A stretch of DNA of 64,000 bases from Cheiracanthium punctorium (taxonomy: Eukaryota; Arthropoda; Arachnida; Araneae; Cheiracanthiidae): NCBI GenBank assembly GCA_038373885.1, contig JAWZYV010018266.1:1417001-1481000 (forward strand), read 5' to 3'. Below the pieces are notes generated by a model. That model was not told the DNA's origin and made no database searches. It worked only from the letters and a program-made list of their open reading frames with translations. The position numbers and the translations under genes are program-made. Positions within the stretch are counted from its first letter, which is position 1. The number at the start of each line of letters is the position of its first letter. This document shows positions 49,663-61,659 of the stretch, piece by piece.

Positions 49663-50924
49663 TAAGATGCTTTCACCCTCTCAAGCACTCGCCGGTGCTG
49701 CTTCACTTTCCGTTTTCTTATGGGAATGGAGAATAACGATTAGGCCATTGCGGGGCATATCTTAAAATATAATCTGACGAAGAAACTGCGAAAAATAATT
49801 TGAAAGAGCGATCCATCAACACAGAACTGACGCTAACACGAGAAAATTTTGCTTCTCAAATGAGCAATCCAAAACACATATAGAAAGGAGGTCATTATCT
49901 AAACATGTTACATATCATGCCTTATTCAAGTCATTGATACAAATATTACTTTTCTAATTGATAAATTGAGAATATTAATTTACATGCATCTTGCATAAAT
50001 ACTTCTAATAACGCAAAGGTACTACTTTAAAAAATAAGAATTACTCCTTTTTCTCCTTCAAGGAAAATTATTGCTGTTTGTATAATAGAGTTGACATTTA
50101 GTAATTAGGTGATAATTTGATAGTTTAATCAGCTGCATGCATTCAAATGCTGTAGGATGTATATAAGACTTGGTATCTGTCATAAATAACACATTTAATA
50201 ATATATTTAACAGTGAAATATTTTTCTTAGCTTATTAATGTCTCTCAATGTCTGCTAACGTAGTGAACATTTTGTCATTTTTTAAAGCGAAAACTATTGG
50301 TCTGTCACAAATAATATGAAAAATATGAAGAGTTTTGTAAAATTTTGAAAACGAAATATCCTTATAAAATTTAGTTAAAGAAAGGCTGAAGTTAAAGGAA
50401 CGTAGCAATTTATTTTAGAATGACGCATACTTGATTCTGCTCTATATAGTAAGCAAAGTTAACTGTATCAGGCCTTAAAATGGAGAAAAAAAAGAACATT
50501 TTCCAGGAAAAAGAAGAAAAAGTTGATCTTAATATTTAGGACAAAAAAAAAGTAATGCACATTTAAAGATGTCATAACTGGGAATATATTTTAAAACATT
50601 TTAAATTATGCACAGCGTTACTGTGACGTCCGGTAGACAAAGACAATAAAAAGATATTCTGCGCGTCAGTTAATCAAAACTTTCTACTGCTGTTCAATTA
50701 AACAGGAGAATGGATAAGAAATTTAGTAACGAAGAGTTTAATTCAATGTTCACTCTTTCAGTATAACTTTACAATATTCGGAACACCATTGCAGAGATAC
50801 ATACTTCCAAGAAATCAGAGGAATTACCCCAATTCCTGATTGATCTATGTCCCAATATCACTACAAAAAATTTACTTTTATGGTATTTAAACTGCATGGT
50901 TTAATGACGATTAATGCTATAAGC

Positions 50925-51262
50925 AGGGCCCTCGCGTTGGGGGTAAAAATCTGCAATCATCTTGCTAAAGGGGGAGTAGGGGGGAGTCTCCCTCTCCCTA
51001 ACACTCGCAAACTTCTCTTAAATTTGGCAAAATTAGATACCTAGTTGGCAAACTTGGTAAAAAAATATAATTAACGAAAAATATAATTTACTTTCTAGTC
51101 CTAGTACACTTGGCAAAGTTACGCACACCTAGTTGGCACAATAAAAAATAGGTAAAAAATGCTGATAAAAAATAGGAAGTTGGTGAAAACCGGTATTTGA
51201 CTTGGCAGTTTATCGGCATCCCCCCTCCCCCAATAGAAAAGGTCGTAGATATGGCTCTGGCT
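50925..51262. mobile_element. Possible MITE or element fragment, not classified
   Basis: The stretch starts gcagggccctcgcgttgggg and ends, reversed, agccatatctacgacctttt with ggggggaggggggatgccga. In between, phrases such as acctagttggcaaacttgg are repeated several times. Boundaries and target duplication are not resolved. Confidence 0.35.
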
Positions 51263-53060
51263 ATGAGGCTATGAATTTAACTCTTAAATTTTGATACTGT
51301 ATGAGATATTTTACCCTCTGCAATGTTTTTAAAATTAAATAAAAATAATGAATCTGGATCTGTAAGTGCGAGCTAACTTTGACGATGTGCTTATTCAGGT
51401 AATCCTGGTCAAGGAATGGCCTGAGCCGGCGTGTGGCTGTATTACAATACCTAATTTTTTGAAGCCCAAAGATGAGATCATTTTTGTCTGACAGCCTTAC
51501 CCAGTCGCGGAGGAATTTTAATGCAATTCTTGTTTCGTGGCTGGCGAGATTTTCAAACTACGGTGCTTACACATTGGCCGCGCCCCTTTGCCTCCATCGT
51601 GTTATGGGATCAAGGGTATCCGGCCATCTTCACCCGAGATATCTGCAGTCATACATTTAGATCACTTGACTCTTTAAGTTTAAAAGGGTGTGACTATAAT
51701 GTCTACATCCCAGCTTGTATATTTCGGCACTCCATGTTCAGTGTTTTGTTTTGCAGAATGAATTCAGAATATGTGATTCCTCAGCTGTCATTTTCCGTGT
51801 TTTTTTTTTCCAGCCTAGTAGTACACTTAGCAAATTGCTTTGGAATGCCGTTATCGAAAGCAAGGAGAAAGCATGCTTATGAAAAGCATAACAACAGTTA
51901 AATAAAAGTACATACGGGAAGTATTTTTTTATGATTGAGTTAAAACAGGAAGAGTTAAATTGCAGGAAAAAGCATTTAACGTTTCTACAGTGGGCCATAA
52001 TATCATCTCTGCTACGTAACAAAAACAGGGCTTAATTGTCACAGTAGTTCTCCGGACCTCAGATCTTGTGCTTCTGTTTTTAAAGTGAAATTTTAAATAT
52101 TAGGCAAAACACAACACAGCTCATGAATAATGCGCTTCGTTGCCCACCAGTACACCAACTTAAAATTTTCCTCCTTTTCACAATGAAACAGTTTTAGCGG
52201 ACATACCAATCAGGACTCCTTTCTCCCCGAACCTTTCTGAGAGTCTTGAGACCAGCAGATTTTGGATCTTCTACTGTGCATTGTCTAAATTTCTTCAGGC
52301 TAGTGTCAGACAATTTCGTGTCATTTCACTGTTCTGTGAAATAATGAAAATAGTCCTGATACTATTACATGGGAAATCTCTTTAAAGTATCATTATTTTA
52401 ATAGAATGACTCGTATTGCAAGAGTCGCGGGGATTTACAGTACATCAGTGTATGAACATGAACTGTAGAGAATACTGTTTGTTAGGCTTTTCTTTTGTTA
52501 GAAATAAAGGCCTTGAATAAAAGTTAGAATCAAAGCGAGGATGTTTAAGAATGCTTAAATGATTCATGAGAGCCCTTACTTAAGTTCAAATTCGAACCGA
52601 TGGTCAAAACGGAAGGATTCGCACGACAAACGGAAGAAAATATAGTTCCTTTTTAGAAAGTAAGGCGCGTACAAAGGAAAACGGTATTTGTAGTGACATA
52701 TTAACCATAGACTTAAAAGTACTGTTAAAATTATTGACGTAAACACACGGGCTTATGAACGTGTACTTCACTCACCGGGTTTTGAAACAAATTTTCTAAT
52801 TTGATGTATTTTTGCATTAGGTTACAATTAGCTTTTGTCTTAGTTATTTCACAGAAATTTAAATTCTTCCAGTCTGCGATGTTTTGAAAAATATTTAGTT
52901 TCTGTGTATGTTTGATTAGGATGTAGTAATAGTGCGCTTGCACATGAACCTTGCGTGAATATATATACATATTATTTTTCATAAATGAAGGAAAGTTGAA
53001 ACAATATTTAGACTTTGTTCAAATTTCCAGTCACACAGCAATGACAGATTTAAAAGGTAC

Positions 53061-53348
53061 CAATGAGTCGGACAAAGCCTTCCTTATCTCCCAACATGTT
53101 CCTTGCGACGCATTTGTAAGGTCCGAAGTCATTTTCCTCCAGGTTCTTAATCTTCAACTGCATGTCAATTCTATAGGATTCTACTTCTTCTTTAAGCTCG
53201 TATTTCTTGTTATTCAAGAGAATCACGCCGTCGTTTCGGATCCAGGATGTGAGGGGACGCGGCGACGCCTCGACGCGGCAACCCAAAACGACGTCACTTC
53301 CGATGGCCGCTCTCACCATCTGGTTAATGACACGGATTTTTGGTTGAA
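53061..53348 (-). CDS. Gene 2, exon encoding complete Ig domain 3 (paralogue of gene 1)
   Basis: This 288-nt minus-strand exon (phase 1-1) has acceptor ctttttttcag and donor CTCATTG|gtacc. It encodes an Ig domain starting QPKIRVINQMVRAAIGSDVV, with B-strand Cys (LGC), core Trp (TSWIR), the F-strand signature DFGPYKC and the ending GDKEGFVRLI. About two thirds of positions match the gene 1 Ig3 exon, and the length is identical. The sequon in IKNVS of gene 1 is lost here (IKNLE). The protein is a cell-surface lachesin/DIP/IgLON-type adhesion receptor by family. The Ig2 exon should lie upstream on this strand (higher coordinates), but I could not find it before 64000, so it is probably outside the window. 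Confidence 0.95.
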
Positions 53349-56300
53349 CTGAAAAAAAGGAACATACATATATATATATCCATAGATACAGATACCATTT
53401 AAGAACTATCAAGATGTGGAAAGTAATTTCATAAACGAAACACGTTTAATTACTTTTTTGAATTAATTGATACATTCTAATTCTTAGTTGATTAAATTGA
53501 TGTACAGTTGTAATGAACAATTGATTGTAAGTTATAATGCTTTGCTTTAAGTACCACCAGGAAGTTAAAAGTAATTTAAAAGAACAAGAAACTAATAAAT
53601 TCATTTGCTTAATTAGCAGTATCCAAGAAAAATTATTAAAGATGTAAATAAGAATAACTAGTTCAGCTTTGCTCTTGTGGGAGAAATTACAGTAATTTGG
53701 CGTATTACCTAAATTATGCATTATAATAAAGAACAGTACATTATAAATAAGGCGTATATATGCTTCGTTGTTTACTATTTTTTTCTTCCTAAAAATTACA
53801 AACAATCAATAAATCAATCACGCTGAGTACTTCTCCTATTATTTACATACTCCTGTGTTTTTTTTATTCTGCTCATTTCTATTAAACGACCATCAGATGC
53901 ACTCATTACAGTGATGATGACTCTCCTAATAAGACTCGAAACAACTGCTTGCATTTTCAAATTTGTGGTTTGCATAATTTTATAAGTGTCATTAATTTTT
54001 TCCCTTCTACTTTTTGCATATTTGCACAAAAGCTTATCAAATTATTTCATATCAATTCATTGTGTTGTCAACAGACATTAAAATAGTATATGGAAAAATC
54101 ATTACATTTATCTAGATCCACTGTTTTTATTTCAATATGTTCACAGGGCTTTCTTTTAAGAATAATAAAGTCAAACCGCATTTTCTTCACAAAGTTATAC
54201 GAACATTTTTCTAGTTTATGTCTAGCAAACAAATACTTTACATCACAGCAGATATCTAATAACAACGTTCAAAAGTTTAAAAGATAAAAATAATTAAATC
54301 ATTGCAAATAACACACATAAAAAGTACTTATCAAAAGGGGCACCTGTTTCGATCGAAATATTTTCGATCGGCTTCAGCAGCAGTAGCAATCTAAACACAG
54401 ACTTCATATGGACTTCTGTGTGTGACTGTGCATAGACATCTATTTGATCAAAACACGTGTGCAGTTTGATAAGTACCGTTTACGTGTGTTATTCTACAAA
54501 GTTTAAACGATTTTACAACAGATATATGTATATTCAAACTGAATGAATATGCTATACTAGAGTGTGGAAATTGGTCAAAGTAACATTTGGAACGACGTTT
54601 CCTAATACGTGTACAGAGTATCTCAGTATATAGTTTCAGAATGTCTAAGGGGGGGTAGACTGTAACCCATGGACTAATAATCAAACAGCAATGCAAGCTG
54701 AAATGGTGAAATGCTTTCACAACCAGGAAAATATCACAAATAAAAGACATTACACAATTTAATATTCGTTTTAATAAAAATGTCACATGAACAGAAGTAA
54801 CAAGAGTCGAAATGCATAATAAAAACTCCACTGTACAAATCAAAGTGCGTATTTTCAAGCACAGGTATTTGCTGAATTTATATTCAAATTTTCTTGTTGC
54901 TGAAAATTCAAAATAAATAAATAAATAAAGTCTAATTAATAGAGTCGTTATTATGATACAATTTTGGAATGCGAAGCACTCGTCTTTACTGTAATTGACT
55001 TCATTTTCGAAAACGCATGTATTTGTTTTGATTCGATACGAAAAAATAGAAATTGCAGTTTCGGCTTTAAACGAATAAAAAAATAACATTACTGGCAATA
55101 CCATGCATTAAACAGTTGTATAAATATATATAAAAATGAACTTGGAGAATTTAAGGACTTAAAGCACTATAAGTAAATTTGTTTTTATTTATTTATTTAT
55201 TTATTTTGATATATTTTTTTAATACGAATAAAAATCTTACGCGCAGATAAAATTATTATTTTAAAAATATAATTCACTATTTAAAAAAATAATTCAAATG
55301 TAAGTCAGTAAAATTTAACTTGAGTATTAAATTTGCTGCGCAAGACTTGTATAATTAGAAAAAAGCAGGATAAAATATTTTCTCTCTAAAAACATCTGAA
55401 GCAGCTTTAACAATGAATTATTTTATAGTCTTTTCGCATGGAATAATGCGATAAGAGCAAATGAACCGGAAATTTTTTTACAGCTCGAACTTAATTTCTT
55501 CAACTTGTTAAGTGTAGGGTAAAATAACGATTTTAAAGTTTTTATTTGCAATTTCTGGTTGTGTGTCCTTTTTACTTAGAATTAGATGCGCAGTGAAGTT
55601 TAAGTGATACAAACAATTCCCTATGCAATTTAAACTTGACTTAAGTATTTTCCTCCCATCAATTGATGTGCTTAGTAGTAATTATAAATTATATACATAT
55701 ATATAAATATATATTTGTACAGTTTGACTAATTAAATTTATAGGTACACACAAATAAATTTCAAAAGTTCAAGAATAACTGTGATTGATTTTGAAGAAAT
55801 CTATCTCAAAGCTGAAAATTACTTTGAGTTTTTCTTTTTATTTCCTTTTTTATACAGCTATGAATTCAAAACTGCATTAATAATTTATAACATGAGAATG
55901 CATTATAAACTTAATATTATGCAATGGTAAGTAAATAATATCTAAACATGTTTGAAATTTCTATACTTTGTTTTAAATTTCTAACACAAAAGCAATCATC
56001 ACGTAGCATAACACATAAAATTCCATCTGTACGTAAATTAAAATTAGGATTGATACCAAATATATTAATTTAGAATTATTAATAATTTTTTTAGCATACT
56101 CTTATCAAAATTATCCTATAAAAGAGGCTCCTTTAAGGTTTTGACGGTGCTAGTCAAGACATGTATATAGCTCCTTTAAAACTGGTTTTACTTAGCTGTA
56201 GATCTGAACTGCCCTACCCCCCTAAAAAATAAAAGATGCAATTTGGATAGTTGGTATGCATTAACCGTTTGTTTTTTAGCAGCTACTGTATTTTAACGAT

Positions 56301-56619
56301 CGTCTGCGGTTTGTCAGTCGCCTCGCCCTCACCAATAATGATTACCCTGAATATTAATACGACAGAACACAAAAACGTTACAGATTTACGCTAAAGAAAT
56401 GCGAACCTCCACAAAATATCTAATTGATGTAAGTGGTCCTGTTATATTTCTGCTTCCTGGACTACTACTTAGATAAGGCATTATTTTATTATGTGCATGC
56501 ATGATCGCTCTAAATACAAGATAAAACACTATAACTATCATTTTTAGGTTATAATAAATATTTTTCTTAAACTATTAGGCTCGTTTGATAGAAAAATAAA
56601 CGATAAAATATAAATCAAA

Positions 56620-58426
56620 GTAGGGTAGCCGAGGATACAGTGGGTCAAGTTTTATTTTTTTAAATATAACTCTAAAAATATTTGAAAAACAAAATATAAA
56701 ACTAATGTATGATGTTTTCTGATCTATTAGCTATCTTAATTAATTTTAGTTCAATTCTAAGAAAAGTTTTTCTACAGTAAAAAATAATTTTTCTAAAGCA
56801 CTTTTTGTTGACCCATTTTACACTATTAAGGGGTACACTTAAATGGGGTCAAATGGGCTCAACAAATGGGGTACAGTGGGTCAGCTACCCAGCAAACACA
56901 CACATGTTCTCTGCACGTCTATTAACGTTCAGAAGACGTTTTCTGAACGTTAATAGACGTTAAGAGAACCTGTGTGTGTGTTTACTGGGTAATGAGAAAC
57001 ACAATCAAATATTTTATTTTCACTTGATAGTGAGTAATTTAAACTTTTTTATAGCTCGACATTTATTTAATATTAAGTTAGATATTAAAGTAGCTCAGAG
57101 TATGTTAATTTTATGGTTCGAAAATATACGCACGCTAAATTTGATTGTAAAATTAAAGAGAAGGGTTTTAGTTAGATAATACCACTCTGAGTCCCATTAA
57201 GTTTTCAAAATTTTAGTTTTATAGTTATTTTTAAGACATAAAATCAAAAACTATTATTTTACAATAACTATTGTACTTTATATAACTGAAAATCTACAAC
57301 AAAAATCAAATTTGCCACTGTTCTCTTGGTTCCTTGCAACATATTTGGTTTTGGTGATTCACAATATAATTACTTTCTGCTGCATAAATGTTGGCCTCAT
57401 CAAAAATAAATGCATAACTTAGATGAATTCCTTTCACTTAGTGTACTTCAAATTCATTTTCTTTTCTGCCGACAACTTCAGTAACGTAGTGTTTAAAACT
57501 ACATTTTTTTTTTTGCCGCAGACCTTGATTAATACGAAATCTAGAACGTCAACATTATAATAATACGAAATTTTCAACTTCATCTTTAAAATCTTCTATA
57601 TCTTTAAATTCCAAATCCATGACAAATTCACTTGAAGATTCTTTTCATACTCCCTCTTCTTCAGCTGAGCTATTCTTGTGATTGCTTGTGTATTTTTTTT
57701 TCTGGTCTCTCCTGCTTCATACCACTAGGTCTGTCACTCTTCTTTTTTAAAATCATGTAATTTTCGATTGTGGTATCTGATTGAGGTGTATCTGTAAGAA
57801 TTTCTGATTTTTTTTATTTATTTTCTTTTTATTTTTTTGGGGTTGATTTTCCGTTTTTTCTCTTTTGCATCAGAGTTAGGAAAAGACTTTTACCATCTTT
57901 GTTGTCATTTTTTTGTTTTACATACTTTCTTGAGAAACTGAAGACTATGTGGCTGATGTGGAAGGCATATTTAGATAAATTTAGATCATTCAAACATTAA
58001 AAAGAATGGAACTTAGAAAAAGACAATAAATATATAAATGGGGACACAATGGGTCTTTGACCCACTTTACCCCATTTCAGATGACAATGTATTATTTTTT
58101 ACCTCGAAATTCCAAATCTTTAAAATATTCATTTAAATACAACATAATAGAAAAGAAGGTAATTTAGACTATATAAACATACTACTAACTCACATTTACT
58201 TGACAAATTTCAAGTGTAATTGCATAAAGCATTACTTTCTTCAAATTTCATACAGACGATCAGAAAACAAAATGGCTCTTCCTTCCCGCCAAAATCAAAG
58301 TGAAATGCTTAAATTTTCCACAGATTTAAGTTGTTTGATACCCTCTTTAAATAATTTTCTCATTTGAAAACTATTCACTATACCACAAATATCTTCAAGG
58401 ACCCACTGTACCCCGCTCTTCCCTAC
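56620..58426 (-). mobile_element. Inverted-repeat DNA transposon, copy B (unclassified family)
   Basis: Termini GTAGGGTAGCCGAGGATACA and, reversed, GTAGGGAAGAGCGGGGTACA both continue GTGGGTC. Homology to copy A (19201-20992) covers most of the element, excluding nested inserts. The minus-strand coding remnant near 57300-57700 retains KHYVTEV and GRKENEFEV, then GIHLSYAFIFDEANIY after a stop, matching copy A phrases. A 106-bp hairpin MITE is inserted at 56886. Confidence 0.68.
56886..56991. mobile_element. 106-bp hairpin MITE nested in transposon copy B
   Basis: Nearly the whole element is an inverted repeat: TACCCAGCAAACACACACA and, reversed, TACCCAGTAAACACACACA, continuing through acgtctattaacgttcagaa with a short loop. 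It interrupts copy B where copy A is continuous (gtgggtcag then aatttcgtttcac). The terminal TA could be a TA target duplication. Confidence 0.78.
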
Positions 58427-59504
58427 CTAGACGAACACCTATCTCTAATACAGCACATAAAAGAACATCTAGAATTCTTCTATACGGCTGAAAATTGCTC
58501 ACAAATATGACAACAATTCAGAGTATAATTAAAAATAATTCCTTTTTTCTAAGAGACTGCCTGTTTGCTGCGAGATTCTTTAACAATAACACGAAATGCT
58601 ATTAGTGAGGCGTTACTTGGGCAGAATACTTCGCCTAAAACATACATCTCTCCTCAAGTACTAAGTCGAGAACCGCAATTAAAATCTTCTGAAAATGACG
58701 AGAAACCTTTTGGATAAACATACTTCATTCTTTGTCAAGAGATCATTCTAATTTGGAATGAAATGAAGTTACAGCATCGATAAATGCAATGATTAATGAA
58801 TAGTGTACTTTTGCGCTCAGCAAACATGAAATGCAGTAAAAATCAATGGAAGGTGTTTGTTTATTTGTAACTTTCTCCTAAATCACTCCAGAAAGAAGAA
58901 TATTTTGAATCTGATCATCAACGGGAAAACACTTTTCTACGCAATTTTGTTCTCACGGGGTAAATGGATTTTCGTTAATGAAGAGTTTGATGCTCTTGAC
59001 GATTAACCCGTTTTCAAGAATGGCGATATTATCTTAAAAACGAATTTCTGGCAAATGACATGAAAATTATTTTTTAGTTACGGGAATTAATCAACTATCA
59101 GAGTATGCCAAATAATATTTTTACGACATACTTTATGAGAATGTTCTAATCACTGGTGTCTCGTTTTCCAGTACTACACGATATCGGTTCAAGAAATTGA
59201 AAAAAGTCGGCAGAATAGAAACGAATCGAAAATGTTTGTTAAAAAAAAGGGAAAAAATAAGCTACAAATATTAGAGTTTTTAACCCGGGATTACTTAGGC
59301 GACAAAATAGAACGAAATTAATCGCGTATCTTATCTCATACCTAAGAGTTTTTTTTTTTATTTTTTTATTTTATCTACCCTAAAATCCGAGGTGTAAATT
59401 AAAAAAAAACCAAAATACAATTATAACCATAAATTTATAAAAACCACTCGAAGAAAAATATAAAAAAAGTATATACTAAGAGTTCGAGCCTTTGTCTGAG
59501 AATA

Positions 59505-59843
59505 ATAACAAAATTACTCGCGCAGGGTATGACATAACCGGCGTGGCAGTATTCGAAAAAAAATATTTGAAGAATTCAACCACTAGTTTCTCCCTTTAAA
59601 GGCGCTGATCTAAGAATCAGCTGTACCACGTCTCATCCATTAAAAAAAAAAAATTAGGAAGGCACATAAAAACAGAACCAGGCAGGTCAGAAGAATAGCA
59701 GAACTATCCGCGCTGGGTATGTAACACCCGAATGGGCGATATCAGAAAACCTACATGGAGAATTAAATAAAAAAAGTTTTGCCCCTTTAAGTTTATGACT
59801 TTAGAATCAGCTACACTAGGTCTGAACCAGTAAAAAAAACAAT
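59505..59843. repeat. Two diverged tandem copies of a unit of about 186 bp
   Basis: The first copy (59505-59652) and second (59693-59843) share ggcg/gggcg...cag, tttaaaggcgctgatct / tttaagtttatgacttta, agaatcagct and a terminal A-run. The minus-strand reading gtggtacagctgattc is faintly tRNA-like, so these may be old SINE copies. Confidence 0.5.
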
Positions 59844-60240
59844 TTGTTGGTGCTGGTATATTATACTCTGCGCGAGTACTGCCAGGTTAAGTTTCACTAA
59901 ACCGGTATGAATGTTTCTCTGAATTATTGATATGTACGAGTTTAATACAGAGCCACAGATGCAATAAAATTGCGTTAACGTAATTAAATCTCTGTCAAAT
60001 AAAATATAGGTCAATCTGAAATATTCCATATTGCGACTGGGACACGGTACAACTTGTTTGCCAGTTTGCATGCATTCAGAATAATTCCATTTTCTTATAA
60101 GAGAACCAATTATTCATTTTTAAATTTTTTTGAAATAATTTGCAAAATAAATAAATAAATAAGTAAAAAAAGGGAAAATCTGGAGCACTTTCATATTTAG
60201 ATACGCATTAAAGAGATCAATAATTAAAACGGATCAAAAC

Positions 60241-60790
60241 CCATGTGCCGTCCCCATTTTTCTTCCTTATTCCATTAAGTTGAAAAAGTATCATTATTCA
60301 TGAGTATACCGTATTTTTCTTCCTTGTTTCATAAAACAATTCTTCAGAATCGAAATATACATTAAAATCTCCTACTAAATCTATTTTACAATATTCGCAT
60401 ATTCTCGCTATATATATTTTGCATATTCTAACCATACTTCACCTTTGTTAAATACCGCTGGAAATATGCATCACAATCCATGAGATTGCAGTGTTTCTTC
60501 TTCTTGTTCCATAAAACACTTTTCAGAATTCAAATTAATAAATAAATTTCCTATTAAAGCTGTTCAACAGTCTTCGTCAGTCATATTCTAGCAGTACTCA
60601 ACTTATATAAATGCTGTTTAGAAAGTGTATCATAATAAATGTGTGTACCGTGTTTGCATTCCTTATTTCATAAAACATCTCTTTGGAATTGAAGCCTACT
60701 ATATGAAAACCCCCTACTGAAACTGTTTTACAATCTACGCCAGACATAATCTAACTATACTTTTCATCTATTATAAACTATAGCGTTGGA
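60241..60790. repeat. Diverged tandem repeat, unit of about 160-180 bp, three to four copies
   Basis: Repeated landmarks in order are accgt...ttcttccttgtttcataaaac, cagaatt, a cctactaaa-like segment, tgttttacaatct, tcatattctaac and aaagtatcat. Copies begin near 60301, 60479 and 60641, with a partial one at 60241. The sequence is strongly diverged, like an old satellite fragment. Confidence 0.6.
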
Positions 60791-61659
60791 CAGTTTCTCG
60801 TGCAGACAGGGGACTATATTTCTAGAAAAGTTCTCGTTTTGAACATCAGTTACAAACATATCTCAATTAATAGAGGAGACTGTTTGATATAGATACTGTT
60901 TAAATATAAATAGAACTGTGAAAAATAAATAATGTCCGTTAATATATACAAAGCCATCATACATGTTTACAGAAATAGCTGTTATAAAATTTCGTTATTT
61001 ACTTTGAAATGAAACCGTAAGTTAAAAAAAGTGAAGCATAATATATTTGCTAATTCATCAGAAAAATGTCCATTTATAGCAGTTTATTTTTGCATTTAAA
61101 AATCGACAGCATTTTTAAATTTTGATACTACCAAGTAGTAATTAGATACATATATTTGTCAGGGAAGGAAAATTGTAATTTCGAATCATATGCGTTCACC
61201 AAAATTGTATTTTCTGTTGGCCAGTTATGGCACATTGTTGCGCCTGATGTTTTCCATGTCTGTAGCACAATTTAGATTTTTAATAATTACATTTGGAAAT
61301 GAATAACATTCACCTCTGCAAAGAATTACCAAGCGGTAGTACATGCATTTTTAAGCTAAATCGGTATCGTGTTTCAGAGAAAAATCAAACTTTTTATCTC
61401 TTCTTTACATCTCTTCCTATGTTGTAAAAACGTACACAGTTTTGAAATGGTAATTCCATAGACAATTTGTTCGATAATTTCAATTAACATGCTCGCAAGA
61501 CATGTTAGCAAGTGATTGCACAAACATATTTGTAACCAGAGTACGAAAACCAGAAAAGCGAAACACTAGCAAAATGTCGATTAACGAATTTTTAGGTATG
61601 CAGAAAAGTTCGCGGTTTACAAAACACGTTCTAAGGAAGCTCTAAGCACAACTTTGTTC

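Larger units (their letters stand above)
48220..53060. other. Gene 2 intron, 4.8 kb
   Basis: It contains the long hairpin, the Harbinger-like MITE, an unclassified element near 51 kb and a GC-richer block at about 51370-51700 that I do not recognise. Confidence 0.7.

Noticed and set aside
53446..54029. Minus-strand open frames of 119 and 71 codons upstream of gene 2 Ig3
   Set aside because: Low-complexity, no Ig or other motif, and not bounded by usable splice sites in phase 1.
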